From contig JAGRHB010000158.1 of the NCBI GenBank assembly GCA_020445245.1, positions 1 to 5,172 on the forward strand: a stretch of 5,172 bases of DNA. The letters are read 5' to 3'. The notes below the pieces were generated by a model that saw only the letters and a list, made by a program, of their open reading frames with translations, ran no database searches and was not told the DNA's origin. Made by a program: the position numbers and the translations under genes. Position 1 is the first letter of the stretch, and each line of letters opens with the position of its first letter. The DNA is from Gammaproteobacteria bacterium. GTDB taxonomy: Bacteria; Pseudomonadota; Gammaproteobacteria; Chromatiales; Sedimenticolaceae. Of the stretch, positions 1 through 5,167 are shown piece after piece.

Positions 1-33
1 GGTCACTGCGATGGCGTCAGGCAGGTGGCTTGC

Positions 34-39
34 TACTAT
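34..39 (+). promoter_or_regulatory. Possible extended -10 promoter for the cytochrome pair
   Basis: TACTAT preceded by TG one base upstream (TGCTACTAT, from 31) matches the extended -10 form of a sigma-70 promoter. No good -35 hexamer lies 16-18 bases upstream, which is tolerable for an extended -10. Transcription would begin near 46 and give a leader of about 28 bases before the ATG at 74. The call rests on motif resemblance only. The window begins only 33 bases upstream of the hexamer, so a stronger promoter further left cannot be excluded. Confidence 0.35.
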
Positions 40-73
40 CCTGAGGACTGCAATCACTAACGAGGTCAACACA

Positions 74-517
74 ATGAAGACTGGTGTTATCGGTATCGCG
101 ACCCTGCTGTCCCTGGCTTCGCTGGCCTGTGCCGACGAACCGGAGAACTTCATCAAGTACCGCCAATCGATGATGGCGGCTATCGGCGGTCACAACGGCT
201 CTGCCAGCCAGATCCTGCGCGGCAAGGTGGCACCGCCAGGGCATCTTGCGATGCACGCCAATGCACTGCGCGACCTGGCGGCGGACCTGGCGGCACTGTT
301 CCCCGAGGGTTCCGATTTCGGCGAGACCAAGGCCAGGGCGGACATCTGGAGCGACTGGGCCGGATTCGAAAAGGCCGCCAATGATGCGAAAACAGCAACA
401 GCCGCGTTTGCGGAGGCGGTGACCGGCGGCGACGCAGGCAACATCGAGGCAGCGTTCAAACAAGTGGGCGAGGCCTGCAAGGGCTGCCACAAGACCTACC
501 GGGAAAAGGACGACTGA
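74..517 (+). CDS. Cytochrome c'/c-556 family protein (class II c-type cytochrome), exported
   Basis: The 147-aa product is a periplasmic monoheme electron-transfer or gas-binding cytochrome of the four-helix-bundle class II family. Residues 1-20 form a signal peptide (Lys2, a hydrophobic core, and an A-C-A end before DEPE). The heme site CKGCH is at 135-139, near the C-terminus as expected of class II, and the length is normal. The first helix begins KYRQSMM (28-34). Against well-studied cytochromes c' with the pattern RQSAL, the distal-pocket Leu is replaced by Met34, so the heme could be six-coordinate as in c-556 or five-coordinate as in classical c'. The ATG at 74 is chosen because it gives the signal peptide and has GAGG at 62-65, 8 bases upstream. 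An in-frame ATG at 11 would add 21 residues that spoil the signal peptide. Cys19 lacks a proper lipobox (S-L-A-C), so a lipoprotein is unlikely. The stop is followed after 3 bases by a diheme cytochrome gene, so the two are probably co-transcribed. Family is confident; substrate or partner is not known. Confidence 0.9.
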   Translation: MKTGVIGIATLLSLASLACADEPENFIKYRQSMMAAIGGHNGSASQILRGKVAPPGHLAMHANALRDLAADLAALFPEGSDFGETKARADIWSDWAGFEKAANDAKTATAAFAEAVTGGDAGNIEAAFKQVGEACKGCHKTYREKDD

Positions 518-520
518 GAG

Positions 521-1351
521 GTGCGATTCTGGGGTGGGCTGGCGCTGCTGGCGGCAGTCGGGATCGCACGGGCCGCGGACGGTGAATACCTGCTGAACGC
601 CGCGGGCTGCCTGACCTGCCACACCGCCGAAGGCGGCCCGGCGCTGGCCGGCGGGCGCGCGTTCACGACACCGTACGGGACCTTCTTTTCTCCAAACATC
701 ACACCGGACCGCGAGACCGGTATCGGCACCTGGAGCCGCACGCAGTTCGTCGCCGCGCTGAAACATGGCAGCGCGCCAGACGGCTCTGCCTATTTCCCGG
801 TGTTCCCCTTCGCCTCGTACCGTCGGATGAGCGATCAGGACGCCGCCGCGATCTACACCTACCTGCAGTCAACGGAGCCACGACGCCGGCCGAACCTGGA
901 ACATGATCTGCCCTGGTGGCTCGGCCGCTGGATGATGAAACCGTGGCAGTGGTGGATGCTCGACCCGATCGAGCCGACGCCAGGCACGAACGACCCGACG
1001 ATCGAACGCGGCCGCTATCTGGTGGATGCACTGGGCCACTGTGGCGAGTGCCATACGCCACGCGACTGGGCAGGCGTGATGCTGCGCCAGAGCCACTATC
1101 TCGCCGGCAGCAAACAGGGACCGGACGGTGAGGCCGTGCCCAATATCACCACTGACCGCAGCGACGGCATTGGCAAATGGGACGCCGACGACCTGCAATA
1201 CTTTCTCGAAACCGGCGCATTGCCCAACGGCGACTACGCCGGTGGCCTGATGACGGATGTGATCGACAACAGCACCTCGAAGCTGACGGCGGCTGACCGC
1301 AAGGCGATCGCCGCTTATCTCAAATCGGTACCGGCCGTCGCCACGCCCTAG
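521..1351 (+). CDS. Diheme cytochrome c, exported
   Basis: The 276-aa product is a periplasmic diheme electron carrier with two fused class I cytochrome c domains. A signal peptide covers about residues 1-19 (hydrophobic core, A-R-A-A end). Domain 1 has heme motif CLTCH (30-34) and a probable axial Met103 in YRRMSDQD. Domain 2 has CGECH (174-178) and a probable axial Met244 in GGLMTDVI. A Trp-rich linker (about 131-146) joins them. The repeated PNIT (58-61, 207-210) and GIG-x-W segments show the internal duplication. This pattern resembles the cytochrome subunits of membrane alcohol, gluconate or nicotinate dehydrogenases, but those usually carry three hemes or sit beside a dehydrogenase gene, and none is seen here. 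The start is GTG at 521; AAAAGGA at 504-510, inside the end of the previous gene, is a suitable ribosome-binding site. The 3-base spacing to the upstream cytochrome indicates an operon in which the two may exchange electrons. Confidence 0.9.
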   Translation: MRFWGGLALLAAVGIARAADGEYLLNAAGCLTCHTAEGGPALAGGRAFTTPYGTFFSPNITPDRETGIGTWSRTQFVAALKHGSAPDGSAYFPVFPFASYRRMSDQDAAAIYTYLQSTEPRRRPNLEHDLPWWLGRWMMKPWQWWMLDPIEPTPGTNDPTIERGRYLVDALGHCGECHTPRDWAGVMLRQSHYLAGSKQGPDGEAVPNITTDRSDGIGKWDADDLQYFLETGALPNGDYAGGLMTDVIDNSTSKLTAADRKAIAAYLKSVPAVATP

Positions 1352-1403
1352 CAATGCCATCGGATCCGCGCATACGGCATGCCCTGCGGCCGCGTTTCTC
1401 TCC

Positions 1404-1440
1404 TATAGTATTGCCATGGCAATACCGCTATGCGTATAGG
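1404..1440 (+). promoter_or_regulatory. Candidate promoter elements before the MaoC-like gene
   Basis: Two sigma-70-like arrangements can be read. In the first, TATAGT at 1404-1409 (5 of 6 to TATAAT) is a -10 without a clear -35, giving a start near 1416. In the second, TTGCCA at 1411-1416 is a -35 and TATAGG at 1435-1440 a -10 with an 18-base spacer, giving a start near 1447 and a very short leader. Both overlap the 18-bp palindrome at 1408-1425. CCTATA (1402-1407) and TATAGG (1435-1440) are inverted copies of each other. Which one is used cannot be decided from sequence. Confidence 0.4.
1408..1425. promoter_or_regulatory. Perfect 18-bp palindrome, likely repressor operator
   Basis: GTATTGCCATGGCAATAC is identical to its own reverse complement over all 18 bases. 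It lies 35 bases before the start of the MaoC-like gene and overlaps both promoter candidates, which is where a dimeric repressor of the TetR, GntR or similar type would act. A looser outer inverted repeat (CCTATA/TATAGG, 1402-1407 and 1435-1440) flanks it asymmetrically. It is not followed by a T-run, so it is not an intrinsic terminator for the upstream cytochrome gene. The cognate regulator is not identifiable; the LysR in this window is not an obvious match, since LysR sites usually have a T-N11-A core. Confidence 0.55.
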
Positions 1441-1459
1441 GAGATCATGGTGGTGAGCA

Positions 1460-2386
1460 ATGGCTGAGCAGTTACTGTGTTTCGATCAGGTCCATATCGA
1501 TGTGGCCCGGAACTCCACCGACGACTTCAATCCATTCCACGATCCGCAGCGTTGGCAGAACATCCGGGGCAATCCGTTCGCATCGCCGATCGCACTGGGC
1601 TTTCAGATGGAGTTCCTGGCCGCCGACCGCGTGGCAAGGCATCGGCGCTCGAATGCCGAGGATACATTGATCGCCGAACATGCATTGCATTTCAGCAACT
1701 ACGAGTTCCACTTCGCCGATGCCCTGCGCGTCGGTGAAGCATTTTCGGTGACCGTCAAGAACACCATCGACAAGTCAGCCCAGGGTGGCGGCCTGTCCAA
1801 CCGCATCGTGTTGCGCAAAGCCGCCGGTGACCTGGTGTTGATGGGAACACAGAGCGAAACTGCCGAGCCGCGTTTCCTGCCCGACGCGGTGATCGAGGGA
1901 CTGCCGTCGCTGGAACACCTGCCTGACCGGGCAATGGCCCCCGGCACCCCCTACTTCAGAAAGCGCAAGTTCCTCAACACCAGCAACGGCAAGAACTTCG
2001 CCGTGGGCGCACTCTGTGACCAGCACGATTACTTCGACGAGCTCAGCGAGCGAGTGGACTTCCCACCGCTGTTCACAGCCTCGATGGTGTCTTGTGCGCT
2101 GCTCGAAAAGGGTTGGGCCCATGGCCACGATTTCGAGGCCGACGCCCTCGTCTATACCAGCCATCAGATCTCGGTCGACAATCGTCTGCAACGCAAACTG
2201 CGCAGCAACGACATGCTCAATATCCTGGTCGAGGGCCCGCTGACACCACCGCCACCGAAAGGCCTGGGTTGCGCCTCGGTCGATCAACAGCTGTATCGAT
2301 GCCTGGGCGTATTGCACGGTCGCCAGATCCTGTTTCGCGCCAACGTACAGCTGGCACCACTGCGCAGCTTCCTCGGCAAGCACTGA
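1460..2386 (+). CDS. Putative MaoC-like double hot-dog acyl-thioester protein
   Basis: The 308-aa product appears cytoplasmic, with no signal peptide or membrane segment. Residues 17-28 (RNSTDDFNPFHD) contain D-x-N-P-x-H, the core of the MaoC/(R)-specific enoyl-CoA hydratase motif, with Asp22 and His27 as the expected catalytic dyad. PIALGFQMEFLA (43-54) sits where that family has its I-A-H-G hot-dog helix. The length is about twice a single hot-dog domain, and the second half (about 165-308, with FPPLFTASMVSCALLE at 201-216) plausibly forms another hot-dog lacking the dyad. The residue usually before D-x-N-P is Gly, and here it is Asp21. Hydratase, thioesterase or non-catalytic acyl binding are all possible. 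The ATG at 1460 is preceded only by a weak GGTG (1452-1455); an ATG at 1447 opens just a six-codon ORF. The gene stands alone behind an operator-like palindrome and converges on pyk. Its natural substrate is unknown. Confidence 0.65.
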   Translation: MAEQLLCFDQVHIDVARNSTDDFNPFHDPQRWQNIRGNPFASPIALGFQMEFLAADRVARHRRSNAEDTLIAEHALHFSNYEFHFADALRVGEAFSVTVKNTIDKSAQGGGLSNRIVLRKAAGDLVLMGTQSETAEPRFLPDAVIEGLPSLEHLPDRAMAPGTPYFRKRKFLNTSNGKNFAVGALCDQHDYFDELSERVDFPPLFTASMVSCALLEKGWAHGHDFEADALVYTSHQISVDNRLQRKLRSNDMLNILVEGPLTPPPPKGLGCASVDQQLYRCLGVLHGRQILFRANVQLAPLRSFLGKH

Positions 2387-2424
2387 TCCGGCCGCCCGCT
2401 GTCACGGCCCGGCCTCGCCCGCAC

Positions 2425-2457
2425 ACTCGCGGCGACTCAGGTTCGCTTCGCGAGTTT
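2425..2457 (+). terminator. Hairpin at the convergent end of the MaoC-like gene and pyk
   Basis: ACTCGCG (2425-2431) pairs with CGCGAGT (2449-2455), and inside it GCGA (2432-2435) pairs with TCGC (2443-2446) around a 7-base loop, with TT bulged at 2447-2448. The total stem is 11 bp. On the + strand only TTT (2455-2457) follows, so this is a weak U-tract, and the minus strand has none. Its place between two converging stop codons (2386 and 2462) supports a terminator role, perhaps Rho-assisted or an RNA 3'-end stabiliser. Confidence 0.5.
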
Positions 2458-2461
2458 CAGG

Positions 2462-3895
2462 TCAAAGGCTCAGATCGACGATCTCCATGCGGTGGTTTCC
2501 GCAGGGATACTCATCTGACGGCCCCTGCGCAAGCACCGCGAGCCCACTGGTCAAACCGCATTCCTGCAGCCACTCGCGGAGGTAGGGTGTCCAGTCAGCC
2601 CGATCGGTATCGACCTGGACCGGGTACACTCCGTATGAAAACTGCAAAGCTTGGCAAGCAGCCGGATTCTTGCTGAATGCAGTGATCCAGGTGGGCAGGC
2701 GAAAACGTGCGACATTGCGCGCCATGGAACCCGAGCGCGTGGGCACCACGACGGCAACCGGGTGCAGACAGGCGACCGACTGCTCGATGCTGCGTGCGAT
2801 CAAGTCGGCGACGCCGGGGCTGTCCGACACACGCGAGTCGAACGGGGCCCGCGGGCGATGCGGTTCTGTCGCAAGCGCGATCTCCGCCAGCATGTCGACC
2901 GCCTCCACTGGGTAGAGCCCCATTGCTGATTCGGCCGACAGCATCACCGCATCGGTACCGTCGAGAATCGCGTTGGCCACGTCCGTGGCCTCGGCCCGCG
3001 TCGGACGCCGATGCCCAGTCATCGACTCGAGCATCTGGGTGGCCGTGATCACCGGTTTGCCCTGGCGGTTCGCCCGGCGCATCACGTCTTTCTGTATCAC
3101 AGCGATTTCGGCGATTGGCACTTCGACACCGAGGTCACCGCGCGCGATCATCAGTCCGTCGGCTGCCCCGAGGATCTCATCGAGGTTGTCCAGGGCCCGT
3201 GCACGTTCGATCTTGGCGATCAGAAACGGCTGGTAGCCGAGATCGGCCGCTGCCTGGCGAACCGCGAAGACATCTGCGGCGGTCGATACGAACGACTGAC
3301 TGACCGCGTCGACACCATGCTGCAGGGCAAACTGCAGACACTCGTGATCGCGCGCCGTGAACGCGCTGATTCCCAGATCGATGCCCGGCAGATTGAGGCC
3401 CTTGCGCGACGACAGCTCGCCACCCGCACGCACCTCGCAGTGCACATCGTCGCCCTCGATACGCAGCACCTTCAATGCGATCAGACCGTCGTTGAGAAAC
3501 ACGCGGTCTCCCGCCCGGACGGCCAGCGGCAGCCGCTCGAAGTTCACTGCAAAGCGACCGGCATCGCCAACCACGTCGCCAGTGCTCAGCGTCACTCGCT
3601 GCCCGCTGACCAGTTCGACGGACTCTGCCGCAAGCTCGCCGATCCGGATCTTCGGTCCCGGCAGATCGGCCATGATGGCCAGGCGCCGCCCGGTAGCATC
3701 CGCCGCCGCGCGCAGTCGCGCGATGGTCTGTGCGTGGCCCTTGAAGTCGCCGTGGGAAAAATTCAGGCGCGCCACGTTCATTCCGGCGTGCAGGAGTCGC
3801 TCGAGGGTGTGCGGATTGTCGGACGCCGGTCCTATCGTACAGACCAGCTTGGTCTTGTGACCGGGCGGCGGCACGGTTTTATTCAGCTCGTTCAT
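2462..3895 (-). CDS. pyk: Pyruvate kinase, K+-independent type by signature
   Basis: The cytosolic glycolytic enzyme transfers phosphate from phosphoenolpyruvate to ADP, giving pyruvate and ATP. The 477-aa length is typical. Visible landmarks are TKLVCTIGPAS (15-25), GMNVARLNFSHG (38-49, with Arg43, Asn45, Ser47), DLPGPKIRIG (77-86) opening the B domain, NDGLI (135-139), KGLNLPG (165-171), the catalytic KIE (228-230), ARGDLGVEVP (251-260) binding the divalent metal, and ATQMLESM (285-292) with Thr286. The C-terminal domain runs from about 350 and holds TRSG (386-389), where FBP-regulated enzymes bind an effector phosphate. The Lys82, Leu78, Pro79, Ile85 set corresponds to positions 117, 113, 114 and 120 of rabbit muscle enzyme and matches the K+-independent class. 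ATG at 3895 is chosen because homology begins right after it; an in-frame GTG at 3961 would add 22 unlikely residues read through a terminator hairpin. No good Shine-Dalgarno precedes 3895. The gene follows lysR on the same strand but is separated by 312 bases and a terminator. Confidence 0.97.
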   Translation of the reverse strand: MNELNKTVPPPGHKTKLVCTIGPASDNPHTLERLLHAGMNVARLNFSHGDFKGHAQTIARLRAAADATGRRLAIMADLPGPKIRIGELAAESVELVSGQRVTLSTGDVVGDAGRFAVNFERLPLAVRAGDRVFLNDGLIALKVLRIEGDDVHCEVRAGGELSSRKGLNLPGIDLGISAFTARDHECLQFALQHGVDAVSQSFVSTAADVFAVRQAAADLGYQPFLIAKIERARALDNLDEILGAADGLMIARGDLGVEVPIAEIAVIQKDVMRRANRQGKPVITATQMLESMTGHRRPTRAEATDVANAILDGTDAVMLSAESAMGLYPVEAVDMLAEIALATEPHRPRAPFDSRVSDSPGVADLIARSIEQSVACLHPVAVVVPTRSGSMARNVARFRLPTWITAFSKNPAACQALQFSYGVYPVQVDTDRADWTPYLREWLQECGLTSGLAVLAQGPSDEYPCGNHRMEIVDLSL

Positions 3896-3896
3896 C

Positions 3897-3923
3897 GGGC
3901 AGCAAGATAGCCGATTGCCGCCC
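3897..3923 (-). promoter_or_regulatory. Hairpin occluding the pyk translation start
   Basis: On the minus-strand RNA, GGGCGGCAA (3923-3915) pairs with TTGCTGCCC (3905-3897) as a 9-bp stem with one G-U pair and a 9-base loop. The stem ends one base before the pyk ATG (3895), occupying the whole region where a Shine-Dalgarno should be, and none is recognisable. On the + strand the same repeat has an A-C mismatch, so the structure is better formed in pyk mRNA. It could limit translation, or be absent if transcription starts at the TATCTT box inside it and gives a leaderless message. Confidence 0.5.
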
Positions 3924-3951
3924 AAAGAAAAGCCCCCGCCAAGGCAGGGAC
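3924..3951 (-). terminator. Intrinsic terminator upstream of pyk
   Basis: Read on the minus strand, GTCCCTGC (3951-3944) pairs with GCGGGGGC (3939-3932) as an 8-bp GC-rich stem with two G-U pairs and loop CTTG, followed at once by TTTTCTTT (3931-3924). This is a good Rho-independent terminator in the direction of lysR and pyk. On the + strand the G-U pairs become A-C mismatches and there is no T-run. It either ends the lysR transcript about 257 bases after its stop codon, or acts as an attenuator within a pyk leader. Confidence 0.75.
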
Positions 3952-3979
3952 TCTTGCGCACGCCACCAGATGCGGTCGA

Positions 3980-4018
3980 TCAGCTGTTCCGGATCACGGC
4001 GACGGGGACCAGCCTCAT
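3980..4018 (-). CDS. Possible 12-aa leader peptide before pyk (speculative)
   Basis: A minus-strand ATG at 4018, with GGAGG at 4027-4023 four bases upstream, opens a 12-codon frame, MRLVPVAVIRNS, ending in TGA at 3980. The stop lies 28 bases before the terminator stem. Five of the twelve residues are Leu, Val or Ile, whose biosynthesis (Val, Leu, and partly Ile) uses pyruvate. GTCCCCG at 4009-4003, within its codons, repeats the terminator's 5' arm and could pair instead with the 3' arm (3938-3932). This is the layout of an attenuator, but a short frame with a ribosome-binding site is easy to find by chance in GC-rich DNA. Confidence 0.2.
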   Translation of the reverse strand: MRLVPVAVIRNS

Positions 4019-4115
4019 CTCGCCTCCAGCGCCCGTCCTGAAGCGAGCCCGGGCTCCCGCTCATGCACCCTTCCGCCGAAGCTGCCGTTGAACGATGGAG
4101 CTGGCCATGACCGGA

Positions 4116-4198
4116 GCCAGTCAGTCGGCGGACAGTGACGGGAAAAGCCTGCCGAACGTCGCTCAACTTTTCAGATCCGACGCATTGGACCGACTGGC
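4116..4198 (-). repeat. Imperfect inverted repeat downstream of lysR
   Basis: CCGACTGGC (+ strand, 4190-4198) is the reverse complement of GCCAGTCAGTCGG (4116-4128) except for a 4-base tandem duplication (CAGT) in the latter. In lysR mRNA this would form a 9-bp stem with a 4-base bulge around a 61-base loop, just after the stop codon. A competing 6-bp pairing GCCTGC/GCAGGC (4207-4202 and 4152-4147) is followed by TTTT and might act as a weak terminator. The role is uncertain. Confidence 0.3.
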
Positions 4199-4207
4199 TT
4201 TGCAGGC

Positions 4208-5068
4208 TTATGCACCAAGTAGTGGCCCCGCTTCCAGCATGTCCTCGAGCGCACCGCCCAACGGCATCGCTTTCGCTCGCAGCAACAGAACGTCCAGCGA
4301 TGGTAGCTCGGGCAGCACCAACTCCGTCTGAACCAAAGCCGTTCCTTGTTGCAGCGAATGCGGCGTTCGAACAGTGACAGCCATCCCGGCGCGCACTGCG
4401 GCGATCAACCCGGTTACGCTCGACGTCGTGTAGACGAGGCGCCAGGGAATGCGGGCACGGTCGAGCGCCGTCGTGGCGGCTTTGTGGAAACCGCACGGGT
4501 TATCGAACGACGCGATGGGCAGCGGCTGGCGTCGATCCCATTCGAATGCCTCCGGGCCGATCCAGACCATCTGGCTTGATTCAAGCACGACGCCGTTGCG
4601 TGTGTTGCCCGGCTCGTCCAGGACCAGTACGGCGTCGAATTCGCCGCGCTCGAATCCGGCCACAAGACCGGCACTGAAGCCGGTGCGGACGTTCACCTGG
4701 ACGTTGGGATAGGTTCGCGCGAATCGCGTGAGCAAAGCGGGCAGCGGCCCGTCTGACAAGCTGTTGCTGACGCCCAGGCGCAACTGTCCAGCGGGCTGCG
4801 GACTGGCAATGGCCGCCAAGGCGTTTTCCTGCAGATCGATGATCCGGCGCGCGTACCCGTGGAAGGTTTCGCCCGCCGTGGTCAGCGCGCGTTTGCGGCC
4901 GTTCGGTTTGAACAGCTTGGTACCGACCTCCTCTTCCAGGCGCTGGATCTGCTGGCTTACGGTCGATTGAGTCTTGTGCAGCCGTTCTGCGGCACGAAGA
5001 AAACCGTCGGCCTCGACGACGGCAACGAACGTGCGCAACAGCTCGGTGGAGAGATTGGGGGTCGCCAT
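4208..5068 (-). CDS. LysR-family transcriptional regulator
   Basis: The 286-aa product is a DNA-binding regulator of normal LysR length. The N-terminal winged helix-turn-helix spans about residues 7-66, with recognition segment AAERLHKTQSTVSQQIQRLE (26-45) and wing GTKLFKPNGRKRALTTAGE (49-67). A linker helix (about 67-90) leads to the effector-binding domain starting at GQLRLGVSNSL (94-104) and extending to about 282. The AxRxHKTQSTVSQQ helix and the GRKRALTTAGE-x-F-x-GYARRI run resemble the LrhA/PecT side of the family, but the effector cannot be named. ATG at 5068 gives the expected short lead before the HTH; the ribosome-binding site is weak (GGA at 5075-5073). An AT-rich upstream region with TTGAT/ATCAA half-sites separates it from a divergent gene that begins past the window edge. 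That layout is classic for LysR regulators controlling the neighbour and themselves. The pyk gene downstream is separated by a terminator. Confidence 0.95.
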   Translation of the reverse strand: MATPNLSTELLRTFVAVVEADGFLRAAERLHKTQSTVSQQIQRLEEEVGTKLFKPNGRKRALTTAGETFHGYARRIIDLQENALAAIASPQPAGQLRLGVSNSLSDGPLPALLTRFARTYPNVQVNVRTGFSAGLVAGFERGEFDAVLVLDEPGNTRNGVVLESSQMVWIGPEAFEWDRRQPLPIASFDNPCGFHKAATTALDRARIPWRLVYTTSSVTGLIAAVRAGMAVTVRTPHSLQQGTALVQTELVLPELPSLDVLLLRAKAMPLGGALEDMLEAGPLLGA

Positions 5069-5084
5069 TGATCCGAAACTACGA

Positions 5085-5116
5085 TTGATTTGATCAAAAA
5101 TATTCGCTTATCAAAT
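5085..5116. promoter_or_regulatory. Candidate LysR operator in the divergent intergenic region
   Basis: TTTGATCAAA (5089-5098) is a perfect 10-bp palindrome, and ATTTGAT (5088-5094) with ATCAAAT (5110-5116) forms a second inverted repeat with a 15-base gap. TTGAT also occurs at 5085-5089 and, at the lysR start itself, 5068-5072; ATCAA recurs at 5141-5145. The stretch is much more AT-rich than the rest of the window. LysR proteins commonly bind several dyad half-sites between divergent promoters, so this is the natural operator region. The exact site and both promoters remain undefined. Confidence 0.5.
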
Positions 5117-5161
5117 ACATTAGCCGGACCTACTCTGCAGATCAAGCTAAAGACGTGTCAC

Positions 5162-5167
5162 AAGGAG
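5162..5167 (+). promoter_or_regulatory. Ribosome-binding site of a divergent gene beyond the window
   Basis: AAGGAG is a strong Shine-Dalgarno match ending 5 bases before the window edge. With normal spacing a + strand start codon would fall at about 5173-5177, just outside. A gene divergent from lysR is therefore expected there, and it is the best candidate for the LysR target. Nothing of its coding sequence is visible. Confidence 0.55.

Larger units (their letters stand above)
3896..4207 (-). other. Intergenic region between lysR and pyk
   Basis: This 312-base stretch has no conserved gene that I recognise on either strand. Read in the direction of lysR and pyk it holds, in order: an inverted repeat just after the lysR stop (4198-4190 with 4128-4116), a possible 12-codon leader ORF (4018-3980), an intrinsic terminator (3951-3924) and a hairpin abutting the pyk ATG (3923-3897). 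Open frames crossing it in other registers show no family motifs. No classical -35/-10 pair for pyk stands out; TATCTT at 3909-3904 is the best -10-like hexamer and would start transcription within a few bases of the pyk ATG. Confidence 0.6.

Noticed and set aside
11..73. N-terminal extension of the cytochrome c' from ATG 11
   Set aside because: It would bury the signal peptide behind 21 unrelated residues, while ATG 74 has a GAGG at proper spacing and gives a normal signal sequence.
17..766. A 249-codon minus-strand frame opposite the two cytochromes
   Set aside because: It overlaps two genes with clear CxxCH heme sites and signal peptides, and its own translation is low-complexity Arg/Ala/Gly without recognisable domains.
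1353..1400. Terminator for the diheme cytochrome gene
   Set aside because: Only short, weak pairings (ATGCC/GGCAT, GCGGCCGC) are present and no T-run follows a stable stem, so I do not call one.
1775..2383. A 202-codon minus-strand frame opposite the MaoC-like gene
   Set aside because: The + strand frame has the D-x-N-P-x-H motif and an upstream promoter/operator region; the antisense frame has neither motif nor ribosome-binding site support.
3011..3910. A 299-codon open frame on the + strand opposite pyk
   Set aside because: It lies entirely antisense to a well-conserved pyruvate kinase, its translation is rich in Arg, His and Gln with no family motif, and such long antisense frames are usual in GC-rich genes.
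3896..3961. N-terminally extended pyruvate kinase starting at GTG 3961
   Set aside because: The added 22 residues do not resemble the family N-terminus and would be encoded by the terminator and hairpin. ATG 3895 places the conserved TKLVCTIGPAS at the usual distance.
3879..4496. A 205-codon minus-strand frame bridging the end of lysR and the start of pyk
   Set aside because: It overlaps lysR in another register, passes through the terminator hairpin and overlaps the pyk start. The translation shows no known family, so it reads as a chance open frame.
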